This document shows positions 34,262 to 43,478 of a DNA stretch of 64,000 bases, one piece after another. Below the pieces are notes generated by a model. The model searched no databases and was not told the origin of the DNA. It was given only the letters and a program-made list of their open reading frames with translations. The number at the start of each line of letters is the position of its first letter. The stretch's first letter is position 1. Both the position numbers and the translations under genes were made by a program. The DNA comes from an uncultured Oscillospiraceae bacterium (GTDB taxonomy: Bacteria > Bacillota > Clostridia > Oscillospirales > Ruminococcaceae): contig CAKSLI010000008.1 in assembly GCA_934466475.1 (NCBI GenBank), forward strand, positions 1 through 64,000. Reading direction: 5' to 3'.

Positions 34262-35542
34262 TCAGCGTTTCATGTCCGGGTGGAGCTTGTAGAATGCGTG
34301 CTTGTCGTCATACATTCTGGACTCCGCTATGCGTACCAGCTCGTCCACCGAGCTTACGGAGCTGCTCCATGCGGTGCCGAGTGAAGCCTGCGGTATCTCC
34401 ATCTGCCAGAGCTTTTTGTGGAATATTTCAGCGCGCTCCATGAAGCCCTTTTCATCGCTGGTTTCCAGCAGCACTATGAATTCATCTCCGCTTATCCTGT
34501 AACAGTGTTCTGTTCCGAATTCGGTGGTGAGCATTTCAGCGAAGCCGGTTATCAGGCGGTCGCCGTATTCGTGACCGCGGGTGTCGTTGGTGTATTTCAG
34601 ACCGTTCACATCCGCAAACAGGACGGCAAGCGCACCGCCATGCTGCTCAAAGCTCTCGCAGAAATCGTTGAAGCAGAAACGGCTGTGAACTCCGGTGAGG
34701 GTATCGTAATTGCACAGGTATTCCAGCGCTTTCTGGCGGTGGAGCTCCGAGATGTATTCGTCATGGATATCCCGGACATAGAGCATGAATATCTGCTTTT
34801 CGTCAGTGTATTCAACGCTGGGGACGATCTCCATACTTACCCAGCGGAACTCGCCGTTTAGCTTTCTGCGGTAGCGTAGCCTGAGAACGCCCCGGTGCTC
34901 GCGCAGACGTTTTTTCAGGCGCTCCGTATTCACGAATTCTGTGTAGGACTGTATGTCCTCGGTGTGTATCGCGCCGACCGCTGCGATATTTCGCAGCCAG
35001 CCGGAAAATGTATGCGTGAAGCCGTTCCTGGCAGTGAGCTCCTTGGGATATGCCTTGATGACATCGAAGGAATCGGCGGTAAGATCCACCTTCAGTATCT
35101 TGTGGAAGCACTGTGCGAGCATGCGCATTGAATCCTCGGTGTTGCAGACCCCGGCGTCGGATTCCTTCCAGGTATATACAGCCCAGGGCGAATCATCGGA
35201 GAAATCCTGCGGGAGGACTATTTCAAGCCGCAGCCACTTCTGGTCTGAACCGACCTGCCTGCGGAAATTTATGGTTATGCGCTTGCGCTTTGTCATGACC
35301 TCCCGGAGAATGAACTCACGCTCGGTACACCGGCGGTACTGCGGAACATCGTCGTCCGGGATAAGTCCTGTTGATACTACCAGATCACAGTATTCATATA
35401 TGGTTTTACCTGCGAGGCATGGTTTTTCCTCATCGGTATCAAGAAATTTCACGAACCGGTATTCTCCGGTCAGGATATTTACCCATGCAACTTTGCAATA
35501 ATCGTTCCAGAGTATATCCTGGACCTTGCTGATGTCTGACAT
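34262..35542 (-). CDS. PAS-GGDEF diguanylate cyclase
   Basis: A 426-residue cytoplasmic protein. Two PAS-like regions (about 1-115 and 130-260) with a PAC-type end (RRKLNGEFRWVSMEIVP) precede a GGDEF domain (about 265-425): YDTLTGVHSRFCFNDF, the metal-binding FADVNGLKYTND and RISGDEFIVLLE. SGDEF is a functional variant of GGDEF, so cyclic di-GMP synthesis is likely. No RxxD inhibitory site was clear. Start at 35542 after GAGGTG; an ATG 24 nt upstream has no binding site. It is convergent with the pho operon. Confidence 0.88.
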   Translation of the reverse strand: MSDISKVQDILWNDYCKVAWVNILTGEYRFVKFLDTDEEKPCLAGKTIYEYCDLVVSTGLIPDDDVPQYRRCTEREFILREVMTKRKRITINFRRQVGSDQKWLRLEIVLPQDFSDDSPWAVYTWKESDAGVCNTEDSMRMLAQCFHKILKVDLTADSFDVIKAYPKELTARNGFTHTFSGWLRNIAAVGAIHTEDIQSYTEFVNTERLKKRLREHRGVLRLRYRRKLNGEFRWVSMEIVPSVEYTDEKQIFMLYVRDIHDEYISELHRQKALEYLCNYDTLTGVHSRFCFNDFCESFEQHGGALAVLFADVNGLKYTNDTRGHEYGDRLITGFAEMLTTEFGTEHCYRISGDEFIVLLETSDEKGFMERAEIFHKKLWQMEIPQASLGTAWSSSVSSVDELVRIAESRMYDDKHAFYKLHPDMKR

Positions 35543-35715
35543 GTGCAGCACCTCGGTTTCTTTCATTGGCTTATAGCTACTATATAATATATCGGCAGGA
35601 GCATGGCATTTATTTAGCCTTTATGACAATTTTTTTGTTTTTAAGCATAAAATCAGAGCATTTTGTCGATTACGGATAATATTTCCGGTTTTAAAAAAGT
35701 TTTTTTAAAAACCAC

Positions 35716-35744
35716 TTGACAAAAAGCAACCGCTGTGATATAAT
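35716..35744 (+). promoter_or_regulatory. Promoter of tRNA-Ser
   Basis: TTGACA (35716-35721) and TATAAT (35739-35744) with 17 nt spacing: a consensus promoter, as expected for a tRNA. Confidence 0.85.
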
Positions 35745-35822
35745 ATATACACGATGTGCTTCTGAGATTTGAACATCCGCTGTTCATTCTATGCAGTCGC
35801 AATATTTTTGTTTCAGCATTTT

Positions 35823-35914
35823 GGAGAAATACCCAAGTGGTGAAGGGGCTCCCCTGCTAAGGGAGTAGGTCGGCTAAAACCGGCGCGAGGGTTCAAATCC
35901 CTCTTTCTCCGCCA
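35823..35914 (+). tRNA. tRNA-Ser (anticodon GCT)
   Basis: A 92 nt class II tRNA. Acceptor arms GGAGAAA/TTTCTCC close with G-CCA, the CCA being encoded. The anticodon stem CTCCC/GGGAG encloses CTGCTAA with anticodon GCT, reading AGC and AGU. A long variable arm (GTCGGCTAAAACCGGC) and the T arm with GGTTCAAATCC complete it. It stands alone between its own promoter and terminator. Confidence 0.97.
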
Positions 35915-35916
35915 GT

Positions 35917-35948
35917 CCTGCTGCGTTTTACGCAGCAGGATTTTTTTT
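35917..35948 (+). terminator. Terminator of tRNA-Ser
   Basis: The stem CCTGCTGCG/CGCAGCAGG is followed by A and eight T residues, 2 nt after the CCA end. Confidence 0.95.
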
Positions 35949-36105
35949 ATCTCACATTCCGGATATCCTGGATCATGAAATAGGCGCGATTTTCTGAAAT
36001 AATCCGTCTGCGTATTTACAAAGTCCCTTATAATATGATAAAATAAAGATAACATAACATTCAGGCTTCACGCCTGACGGGTCAAATCCCCGGGAGGAAC
36101 TTCGC

Positions 36106-38088
36106 ATGAAGAAGATGACACTCAGATCCAGGATCACTGTTACAACAGTTGTTCTAATGGCTGCAACGCTGCTTGTTGTGGCTGTTTGCAGCTGCGTTTT
36201 CCTTGCTTCTACGTCAAGGACGCGGATAATGTCGAATGCTGTCGCGTCCGTCGGAGATCTGTCGCACCAGGTCAACGCATGGCTTGAAAAGGAGATACAG
36301 CGCGTCACGGACATATCCGAGGAGATAGGATATCAGCAGTACGACAGCGCGAATCGTGACGGAATGTACCCGTTCCTTGCGGACGCTATCGAAAGAATGC
36401 CGGAGATATACTCCCTGTATATCGGATGCCCGGACAATTTCAGCTCGTTCTCTGACGGCTGGGAGGTCCCTGCGGACTATATAATAACCGAGCGCCAGTG
36501 GTATAAGGAGGCGGAAGCTGCTGACGGTGCAGTGGTGACTGAGCCGTATATTGACGCTGACACCGGGAAAATGGTTATAACCATTGCTGTGGCGCTGCGC
36601 CGGGACGGCAATGTTTCCTGCGTTACAGCCGCGGACCTGTTCCTGACCGATATCCAGACAATCGTTTCGGAATTTTCCGCCAGCGAAAGCGGATATCCTA
36701 TCCTGCTGTCCTCTGATGGAAATATCATAATACACCGCAGCGAGGATCTTATGCCGGTCATAGACGACTCAGGCGAGGAGCACTTCACAGCATATTCTGA
36801 CACGGTGAGCGGAGAGAAGCCGCAGGGCAGTGATACCAGCGCTTCTGTCAGCAGTGTGCGGGATTACGATGGAGTTACAAGGTATATGATCTCTGAAGAC
36901 ATCCCGGCGGCAGGCTGGACCCTGAGCTTTGCTATGGACGGCTCGGTGCTGACCAGGGACGTCAATAACATAATAATAATTTTCTGCGTGCTTATCCCGG
37001 TGATCATCGCGGCCGCGTCGGCTGCCTGCGCAGTTATAGTGAAGAACTGCTTCAGACCTCTTGCGGACGTTTCCGAGGCTGCCGGGAAAATGACCCGCGG
37101 CGACCTTTCCGTGAAATTCGACTACACTGCGGACGATGAGATAGGCTCCGTCTGCCGGATAATCGAGCAGACCAACGACACCCTGCGCGGATATGTAAGC
37201 GATATTTCCCGGCACCTGGGAGAAATGTCCAGGGGAGATTTCACGAATTCCGTCACCCTGGAGTATGCGGGGGATTTCGCGCCGATAAAGGATTCGCTGA
37301 ACGGGATAGTCACCGAGCTCGGCGGAGTATTTTCCACGATAAGCGAGGCAGCCGGCTCTGTGTTTTCCGGCGCCGAGAATGTTTCCCGGGGAGCTTCCGA
37401 CCTCGCGGAAACCGCTTCAAAGCAGACCGCGATAATTGATGAAATATCCGGCTGCGTTGGTTCAGCCGGGACCCTGATTTCCGACAGCGTGAAGCTCACG
37501 GAAAGCGCCCGCCGGGTTTCCGACAGCACCGCCGGTATAGCTGACCGCGGAAATTCTCAGATGGAGGAGCTTCTTTCCGCAATGGAGGATATACGCAGCA
37601 CCTCCGAGAAAATACAGGAGATAAACCGCACTATTGAGGACATCGCATTCCAGACGAACATTCTGGCGCTCAACGCTTCGATAGAGGCGGCGAGGGCAGG
37701 CGCCGCCGGCAAGGGCTTCGCAGTGGTTGCAGAGGAAGTGCGCAATCTTGCGGGAAAGAGCGCCGAAGCTTCCGGAAGGACCACCGAGCTTATCGGCGAG
37801 AGCTCACGCGCGGTGGAAAACGGAAGACAGCTTGCGGACGACACGGCGGCAACGCTCCGCACGGTGCTTGCGCAGACCGGAGAGGTCAGCCGTATGATAT
37901 CGGAGATCGCGGCTTCATCGGAAAAGCAGACGGACGTTATGTCGGAGATTTCCGACAAGACGGGACAGATGACCGGGCTTGTGACTTCCGCTGCTGCAAA
38001 CGCCGAGGAAAGCGCGGCTGCGTCAGAGGAGCTGAATTCCCAGGCGTCTGCACTTAGTGAGATGATGAAACAATTTAAAATACAATGA
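36106..38088 (+). CDS. Methyl-accepting chemotaxis protein with dCache sensor
   Basis: A 660-residue membrane chemoreceptor. Helix 1 at about 12-35, a periplasm-facing sensor of dCache type at 40-280 (ITERQWYKEAEAADGAVVTE and PYIDADTGKMVITIAVAL are typical), helix 2 at about 288-312, HAMP at 315-370, and a signalling domain to the end with the CheA/CheW contact hairpin DIAFQTNILALNASIEAARA and GKGFAVVAEEVRNLAGKS. Ligand unknown. GGGAGGA lies before ATG. No flagellar gene is in the window. Confidence 0.94.
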   Translation: MKKMTLRSRITVTTVVLMAATLLVVAVCSCVFLASTSRTRIMSNAVASVGDLSHQVNAWLEKEIQRVTDISEEIGYQQYDSANRDGMYPFLADAIERMPEIYSLYIGCPDNFSSFSDGWEVPADYIITERQWYKEAEAADGAVVTEPYIDADTGKMVITIAVALRRDGNVSCVTAADLFLTDIQTIVSEFSASESGYPILLSSDGNIIIHRSEDLMPVIDDSGEEHFTAYSDTVSGEKPQGSDTSASVSSVRDYDGVTRYMISEDIPAAGWTLSFAMDGSVLTRDVNNIIIIFCVLIPVIIAAASAACAVIVKNCFRPLADVSEAAGKMTRGDLSVKFDYTADDEIGSVCRIIEQTNDTLRGYVSDISRHLGEMSRGDFTNSVTLEYAGDFAPIKDSLNGIVTELGGVFSTISEAAGSVFSGAENVSRGASDLAETASKQTAIIDEISGCVGSAGTLISDSVKLTESARRVSDSTAGIADRGNSQMEELLSAMEDIRSTSEKIQEINRTIEDIAFQTNILALNASIEAARAGAAGKGFAVVAEEVRNLAGKSAEASGRTTELIGESSRAVENGRQLADDTAATLRTVLAQTGEVSRMISEIAASSEKQTDVMSEISDKTGQMTGLVTSAAANAEESAAASEELNSQASALSEMMKQFKIQ

Positions 38089-38150
38089 TATGGTTTTGAA
38101 AAACCACAAGGATTTATAGGTGAATTTATTCGATTAAACTTAATAAAATC

Positions 38151-38189
38151 AGCAAGCTATGCGGTGTTATCTGCATGGCTTGCTTTTTA
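38151..38189 (+). terminator. Terminator of the chemoreceptor gene
   Basis: AGCAAGCTATGC pairs with GCATGGCTTGCT, followed by a T-rich tail. Confidence 0.85.
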
Positions 38190-38285
38190 TTATATTTATT
38201 TTGGTTTTTTGTGAAACTGAGATAAAAAAGAAGCAAATTTAAATAAATGTATCAAATTATTCCCACATGAAACAGAAAAAAGTGC

Positions 38286-38291
38286 TATAAT
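38286..38291 (+). promoter_or_regulatory. Possible -10 box of the LRR/VWA/MoxR unit
   Basis: TATAAT stands 65 nt before the first LRR gene, but no recognisable -35 hexamer lies at the expected distance, which suggests an activated promoter. Confidence 0.4.
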
Positions 38292-38356
38292 TTAAGAAAA
38301 ACACCGCGTGACATGAATTTTGCAGTATTTTCCTGACTGAACGGAGGAGATCGGAA

Positions 38357-41263
38357 ATGTCAGATGAAATGGAACTGATCCTGAACGAAGAACTTGATGC
38401 TGATTCCGTGCTTGAAAACGGCGGGCAGGTTCCGGTGCTGATAACTTCCCCGGGGCTTGTTTCCGAGGATATGACGGAACTTAACATTCCTGAGGGCGTT
38501 TCTGTTCTTGGCGAACGCGCGCTTATGAACACGCATTTCAGGAAGATAACGCTGCCGGAAAGTATGAAGGTCATAGAAGATGAAGCGTTCATCGGCTGTC
38601 ATGAGCTGGAGTGCATAGTGATCCCCGAGGGTCTGGAGAAAATCGGATGTCTTGCATTCAGCGGCTGCTCGGCTCTGCGCAGCGTGGTTTTTCCGTCAAC
38701 GCTGAAAAACATAGCGGATAAGGCGTTTTATGGCTGCAACAGTCTGAAAAATATCGTTGTTCCAGAAACGGTCGAGCAAATAGGAGATCAGGCTTTCAGC
38801 TTCTGTCAGTCTCTGGAAAGCGTGGAGCTGTACGGAGGCGGGCACCTCGGAAAAAGTGTGTTCAGCGAATGCTGTTCCCTGAAAACAGCTTTAGTCGGAC
38901 GCATAAAACAAGGCGGAGACAGTATGTTTGAAAAGTGTTACAGCCTTGAGCAGATTACTTTCTCCGACAATGTGAGTATGTTCCCTGACAAAATGTGCGC
39001 CTTGTGTATCTCTCTGGAGAAAGTGACTGTGCCTCCGTCAGTCGAATTGATAGGGGGCAGCGCATTTTACAGGTGTGAACGGCTTCAGGAAGTGATTTTT
39101 GACGAGCATTTTTATGACCCTGAAGCGCGGGTTGATTCCAATATTGATTATGCATTCGTAGGTTTCGGCAAAAACAGCTTTGCCGAGTGTTACAAGCTGA
39201 AAAAAATCAGGTTCCCGGTAAGCGTAATGGGGATAGTTGATAATGCCTTTTCCTGCTGCTTTTCGCTTGAAGAGGTCATCATGCCGCAGCGTATACTGCA
39301 GATCGGTACGGAGGCGTTCAGCTTCTGCACGGCGCTTCGTGAAATCGAAATATACGACGTTAAGGACGTGGAAGTCGGAATTTTCCAGGGCTGCAGCAGT
39401 CTCGCCTCGGTGAGATTCATAGGGACAAGGTTCGAAAATATAATAGATAATATGTTCCTGGACTGCACCAGCCTCCGTGAGATCGTTGTTCCGGATAATG
39501 TGTCCGCGCTTTTCCCGTCTGCGTTCCAGGGCTGCACCGCCCTGGAAAGAATAACGCTTCCGTGTGATCTGAAGCAGATTATGGATTCATGCTTTGAGGG
39601 CTGTTCCGCGCTCAGGGAATTTAGGGAACCGTCCGGAACCTCCGGTCTGCCCGAAAAGCTGAATACGATCGGGGAAAAGGCGTTTTACGGCTGCGTAAGC
39701 CTGACTTCGCTTGATATCCCTGACGAAGTGAGCAGTATCAAATTCATGGCGTTCAGCGGCTGTACAGGGCTCAGGAGAATAAAGCTGTCTGAGAAAATGA
39801 CCGAGATCCCTGGTAAACTGTTCGAGGACTGCACAGCCCTTGAGGAAATCGGGATTCCCTCATGCCTGAAAGAACTTGGGATCCATGCTTTTAAAAACTG
39901 CGCATCACTCCGTGAGCTGGTCCTTCCGGAAACGCTGCGGCGTGGCGGTCAAAGCTGCTTTGAGGGCTGTTCCGCCCTGGAGAAGCTGGTCATTCCCAAT
40001 ACGGAATATCCTTTGGTGGGCTTTCCCGGCTGCGGACGAAAAGTAAAACATGTTTTTATCCCCGGGATATTTACATCGTTTGTCAATGAATCTGTATTGC
40101 TTGATGTGGTGTATGTGTTCCTGAAAAATAAGGGCTGCTACACAAAACAGGAGAGCGGAATAAACAGGAGTCTTATAAAGCGCTGTATAGTTTCGATAAC
40201 GATCGTGGCAGTTGAGAAAAACGACATTGAGCTTTTAAACCTGCTGATGAAGAACGGACTTGTTCCGCTGTATTTACTCAACGAAATTATAAGAAACGGC
40301 GACGCATTTGAATCAGTAGAAGCATTGTCCAGTCTCATGGAGTATGCCGGCAGCTTCACGCAGGAACAGCGCGCTAATGAAGAAATGCGCTCGCTCATGT
40401 GCAGGCTTGGCGCGGAGGGCGACCCGCTGCTGTGGGATTACAGGGAAAACGGTGACGGAGTAGTGATCCTCGGCGAAAAACTATTGTGCATACACAATGT
40501 CGTGCCGGCGGTGCTGTGCGGAAAACCGGTGAAAAAGCTTGCCAGCCCCGTGGGGCTGCCAGGGTTCAGCGGGTCGGCTGATCTGATGATGACATATACA
40601 AGACTAGGCGTGTCAATGGATGCTGAAAATCGTTGGCATGGTGTGACTGAACTGGTCGTAAGCGAGGGCATCGAGGAGATAGCGTCCTATACGTTCTGCA
40701 AAAATAACGTGTTCTATAAGATCTGGCTTCCCGACAGCCTGAAAAAGCTCGGCAAGGGGATATTCATGGAGTGCAGCAAACTCGTGGAGCTGAGGCTTCC
40801 GGCTGGCTTGGAGGAGATCCCTGATAAGATGTTCAGCGGCGCATGCCTGAAGCAGCTGGATATTCCGCAGGGTGTGAAGCGTATAGGAAAGCAGGCTTTC
40901 AGCCGAAGCAATTTCACTAAACTCGTTCTGCCGGAGGGACTTGAGGAAATAGGCGCCGGGGCTTTTATGGGCTGCACCCTTAATCGGGTGGAGATACCCG
41001 GCAAGGTGCACAGTATAAGCTCAAACGCGTTTACGAAGTCGGCTCTTGAGGTCGTAAGTATCTGCGAGGGCGTCAGGGAGATAGAAGAAATGGCATTTGC
41101 GGACTGCGGCAGGCTCAGGCTGGTCAAGATACCGGAAAGCGTTACCAGGATAGCGCCAGGCGCATTCCGGGACTGCAGGATGCTGTTCCTTTTTGTGAAG
41201 AAGGGAAGCTATGCCGAGGAATATGCAGTCCGCTATGGTCTGCGGCATAAATTCTGGAGGTGA
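38357..41263 (+). CDS. Large cytoplasmic LRR_5 (BspA-type) protein 1
   Basis: A 968-residue protein composed mostly of BspA-type leucine-rich repeats of about 23 residues with the pattern IGxxAFxxCxxLxxIxIPxx, in an N-terminal array (about 40-575) and a C-terminal array (about 770-950). Between them is a helical, non-LRR region (about 590-720) followed by a small beta segment (YRENGDGVVILGEKLLCIHN). There is no signal peptide, sortase motif or membrane helix, so it is unlikely to be a surface adhesin. It is the first gene of a unit with another LRR protein, a VWA protein and a MoxR ATPase. GGAGGAG lies before ATG. Role unknown; probably a recognition or scaffold subunit. Confidence 0.9.
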   Translation: MSDEMELILNEELDADSVLENGGQVPVLITSPGLVSEDMTELNIPEGVSVLGERALMNTHFRKITLPESMKVIEDEAFIGCHELECIVIPEGLEKIGCLAFSGCSALRSVVFPSTLKNIADKAFYGCNSLKNIVVPETVEQIGDQAFSFCQSLESVELYGGGHLGKSVFSECCSLKTALVGRIKQGGDSMFEKCYSLEQITFSDNVSMFPDKMCALCISLEKVTVPPSVELIGGSAFYRCERLQEVIFDEHFYDPEARVDSNIDYAFVGFGKNSFAECYKLKKIRFPVSVMGIVDNAFSCCFSLEEVIMPQRILQIGTEAFSFCTALREIEIYDVKDVEVGIFQGCSSLASVRFIGTRFENIIDNMFLDCTSLREIVVPDNVSALFPSAFQGCTALERITLPCDLKQIMDSCFEGCSALREFREPSGTSGLPEKLNTIGEKAFYGCVSLTSLDIPDEVSSIKFMAFSGCTGLRRIKLSEKMTEIPGKLFEDCTALEEIGIPSCLKELGIHAFKNCASLRELVLPETLRRGGQSCFEGCSALEKLVIPNTEYPLVGFPGCGRKVKHVFIPGIFTSFVNESVLLDVVYVFLKNKGCYTKQESGINRSLIKRCIVSITIVAVEKNDIELLNLLMKNGLVPLYLLNEIIRNGDAFESVEALSSLMEYAGSFTQEQRANEEMRSLMCRLGAEGDPLLWDYRENGDGVVILGEKLLCIHNVVPAVLCGKPVKKLASPVGLPGFSGSADLMMTYTRLGVSMDAENRWHGVTELVVSEGIEEIASYTFCKNNVFYKIWLPDSLKKLGKGIFMECSKLVELRLPAGLEEIPDKMFSGACLKQLDIPQGVKRIGKQAFSRSNFTKLVLPEGLEEIGAGAFMGCTLNRVEIPGKVHSISSNAFTKSALEVVSICEGVREIEEMAFADCGRLRLVKIPESVTRIAPGAFRDCRMLFLFVKKGSYAEEYAVRYGLRHKFWR

Positions 41264-41267
41264 AAGA

Positions 41268-43478
41268 ATGCTCGAAGTAAAGAACGGCGTACTGATAAGC
41301 TATATGCACACCAAGAGCGATAAGGGAATAGTCGTCGTCCCGGAGGGCGTGTGCAGAATACGCAGGAATGCGTTCCTGAACAAGCAGGTGAGGTATGTGA
41401 AGCTCCCCGACAGCCTTGAAAGCATTGACGATATGCTGTTTGAGAACTGCATTCACCTGAGAAGCGTGGAGTTCGGAAAAAACCTGAAAAGAATAGGCGA
41501 AAATGCGTTTTCCGGATGTTCATCCTTGCAGGAGATATCGCTTCCGGACAGCCTTTTAAAGATAGAATGCGGCGCTTTCAGCTGCTGTGTTTCGCTGGAA
41601 AAGGCAGCGTTCGGAAACGGGCTGAGATCCATTGGCAGACGGGCATTCTGCGGCTGCGGTCTGAAAGAAGCGGAGCTCCCTGACAGCGTGCGGAAAATCG
41701 GAGAAGAGGCTTTCATGGAGTGCGGACAGCTCGGCAGCCTGAGACTTCCGGCGAACGATACGGCTGAAATCGGGCGGGGAGCGTTCGCTGGCTGCAAGGA
41801 GCTGGAAGACGTTGTGCTCCCGCGCGGAGTCCGTAAAATAGCCGACCGGCTGTTTGATAAATGCGGGAAGCTGTCCGGCGTGTCCCTTGTGGGGAATGTT
41901 GCTGCGATAGGCGATTATGCATTCCGTGAGTGCAGGTCCCTCGCGGAATTCCACATTCCGGACAGTGTGAAGCATATAGGAAAGTTTGCGTTTTCAGACT
42001 GCGTTTCGCTTCGCAGGATGATCATACCGGACAGCGTTGAAAGAATCGACGAAGCAGTATTCTGCTGCTGCGACGCTCTTTCGGAGGTCAGGCTGCCTGC
42101 CGGGATTCCGGAGATCACTGAAATCATGTTTATGAGCTGCACCAGCCTGAAAGAGATAACTCTGCCGCCAGGGCTGGAGATGATAAGCGGCAGGGCGTTT
42201 ATAAACTGCTCCTCGCTGGAGAGCGTTGAGACCCATTCGGCGGAAATAGAAATGTACGCTTTCGCAGACTGCACCTCGCTGAAGCGGGTGGTTATGGAAG
42301 AAGGAATAAACCGGATAGAAGAAAGGGCGTTCTACAACTGTAAAAGTCTGGTCAGCGCGGTTATCCCCGGCTCCGTAAGGGTCCTTGGAGAAGGTGCGTT
42401 TGAAGGCTGTATGTCCCTGCCTGAGATCAACCTGAACGGAATAAGGCAGGCGGATATGTTCAGCATTGCGCATTGCAGTTCTATCACCAGAATAGATATA
42501 CCGAAAAATATCGATAATGTGTCGCCCGAAGCCTTTAACGGGTGCAAAAGACTGCGGGAGATCAACGCCCCGGGAATGTGCGTGTTTTTTTTCTCCAGCA
42601 GTATGTTCAGGGACTGTGACGAGCTTGAATACCTCTATGCTCCGGTGGTGGATCCCGGTACATGGGATAATGTTGATGACCGCGTTACAGCGTGCGCGGC
42701 TGTAATAGGCGCGTTTGACAGGCTGAGTGAGGAACAGCGCGCCCCGTGGAGGGAGTACATGAAGCACAGGCGCATGGACGTACTCAGCCGCATGGCGCGG
42801 TTCGGGCTGACAAGGGCGGCGGAGAGCGCCGTCAGGTACGGCTTCGTGACGATCCGCGTAGTAGACGACCTTATACGCATAGCCTCCGAAAACGGCCACG
42901 CCGACACTGCGGCTGTGTTCATGGAGCGCAGGCGCTGCTTCACGCCGGAGCAGATCGAAAGAGAGAACGACCGCAGGCTCACTGTGCAGATGAGGCGCGC
43001 CGAGGCAGAGATGTTCAAGTCGTCAGAGATAGTGAAATCCTGGAATTTCCAACGCGACTCCAGGAAAAGAATATGCCTGATGAGGTACCACGGGTGCGAT
43101 ACGACAGTTGTGGTCCCGCCGCGGATCGACAAGACCCCCGTGTATGCGCTGTGCCATGGAGAGCGGGGATTCCTGCCTGACAGCGCGGAGAAGCTGGTCG
43201 TCAGCAGCGGAATTGAAGTGATCGGCGAAGACTGCTTCAGGGATCAGCAGTCGCTCAGGGAGGTCGTGCTTCCTGAAACGCTGACCACGATAGAAAAGGC
43301 GGCGTTCAGCGGATGCAGCGAGCTTTCGCGCATTAATTTCCCCGAGTCGCTTGTCAGCGTGAGTCAGAATGCATTCAGACGCTGCCCGAAACTTGTCGTG
43401 TCGGTGAGCGGAACCAGGGGCAGGCTTTTCGCAAAGCGCCTTGGGCTTGAATGGGAGGAGAAGAATGGCGGAGAATGA
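41268..43478 (+). CDS. Large cytoplasmic LRR_5 (BspA-type) protein 2
   Basis: A 736-residue paralogue of the preceding protein, 4 nt downstream. LRR array at about 15-450 (for example IGENAFSGCSSLQEISLPDS), a helical region at about 480-620 (LTRAAESAVRYGFVTIRVVD, then IRIASENGHADTAAVFMERR) with ankyrin-like helix pairs, and a short second LRR block near the end (LVVSSGIEVIGEDCFRDQQS). Same layout as protein 1, again without signal peptide. Start at 41268 chosen after GGAGGTG. Its last 14 nt overlap the VWA gene, implying coupled expression. Confidence 0.9.
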   Translation: MLEVKNGVLISYMHTKSDKGIVVVPEGVCRIRRNAFLNKQVRYVKLPDSLESIDDMLFENCIHLRSVEFGKNLKRIGENAFSGCSSLQEISLPDSLLKIECGAFSCCVSLEKAAFGNGLRSIGRRAFCGCGLKEAELPDSVRKIGEEAFMECGQLGSLRLPANDTAEIGRGAFAGCKELEDVVLPRGVRKIADRLFDKCGKLSGVSLVGNVAAIGDYAFRECRSLAEFHIPDSVKHIGKFAFSDCVSLRRMIIPDSVERIDEAVFCCCDALSEVRLPAGIPEITEIMFMSCTSLKEITLPPGLEMISGRAFINCSSLESVETHSAEIEMYAFADCTSLKRVVMEEGINRIEERAFYNCKSLVSAVIPGSVRVLGEGAFEGCMSLPEINLNGIRQADMFSIAHCSSITRIDIPKNIDNVSPEAFNGCKRLREINAPGMCVFFFSSSMFRDCDELEYLYAPVVDPGTWDNVDDRVTACAAVIGAFDRLSEEQRAPWREYMKHRRMDVLSRMARFGLTRAAESAVRYGFVTIRVVDDLIRIASENGHADTAAVFMERRRCFTPEQIERENDRRLTVQMRRAEAEMFKSSEIVKSWNFQRDSRKRICLMRYHGCDTTVVVPPRIDKTPVYALCHGERGFLPDSAEKLVVSSGIEVIGEDCFRDQQSLREVVLPETLTTIEKAAFSGCSELSRINFPESLVSVSQNAFRRCPKLVVSVSGTRGRLFAKRLGLEWEEKNGGE

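Noticed and set aside
38357..43478. LRR proteins as surface adhesins of BspA type
   Set aside because: Neither protein has a signal peptide, anchor motif or membrane helix, and the neighbours are cytoplasmic ATPases.
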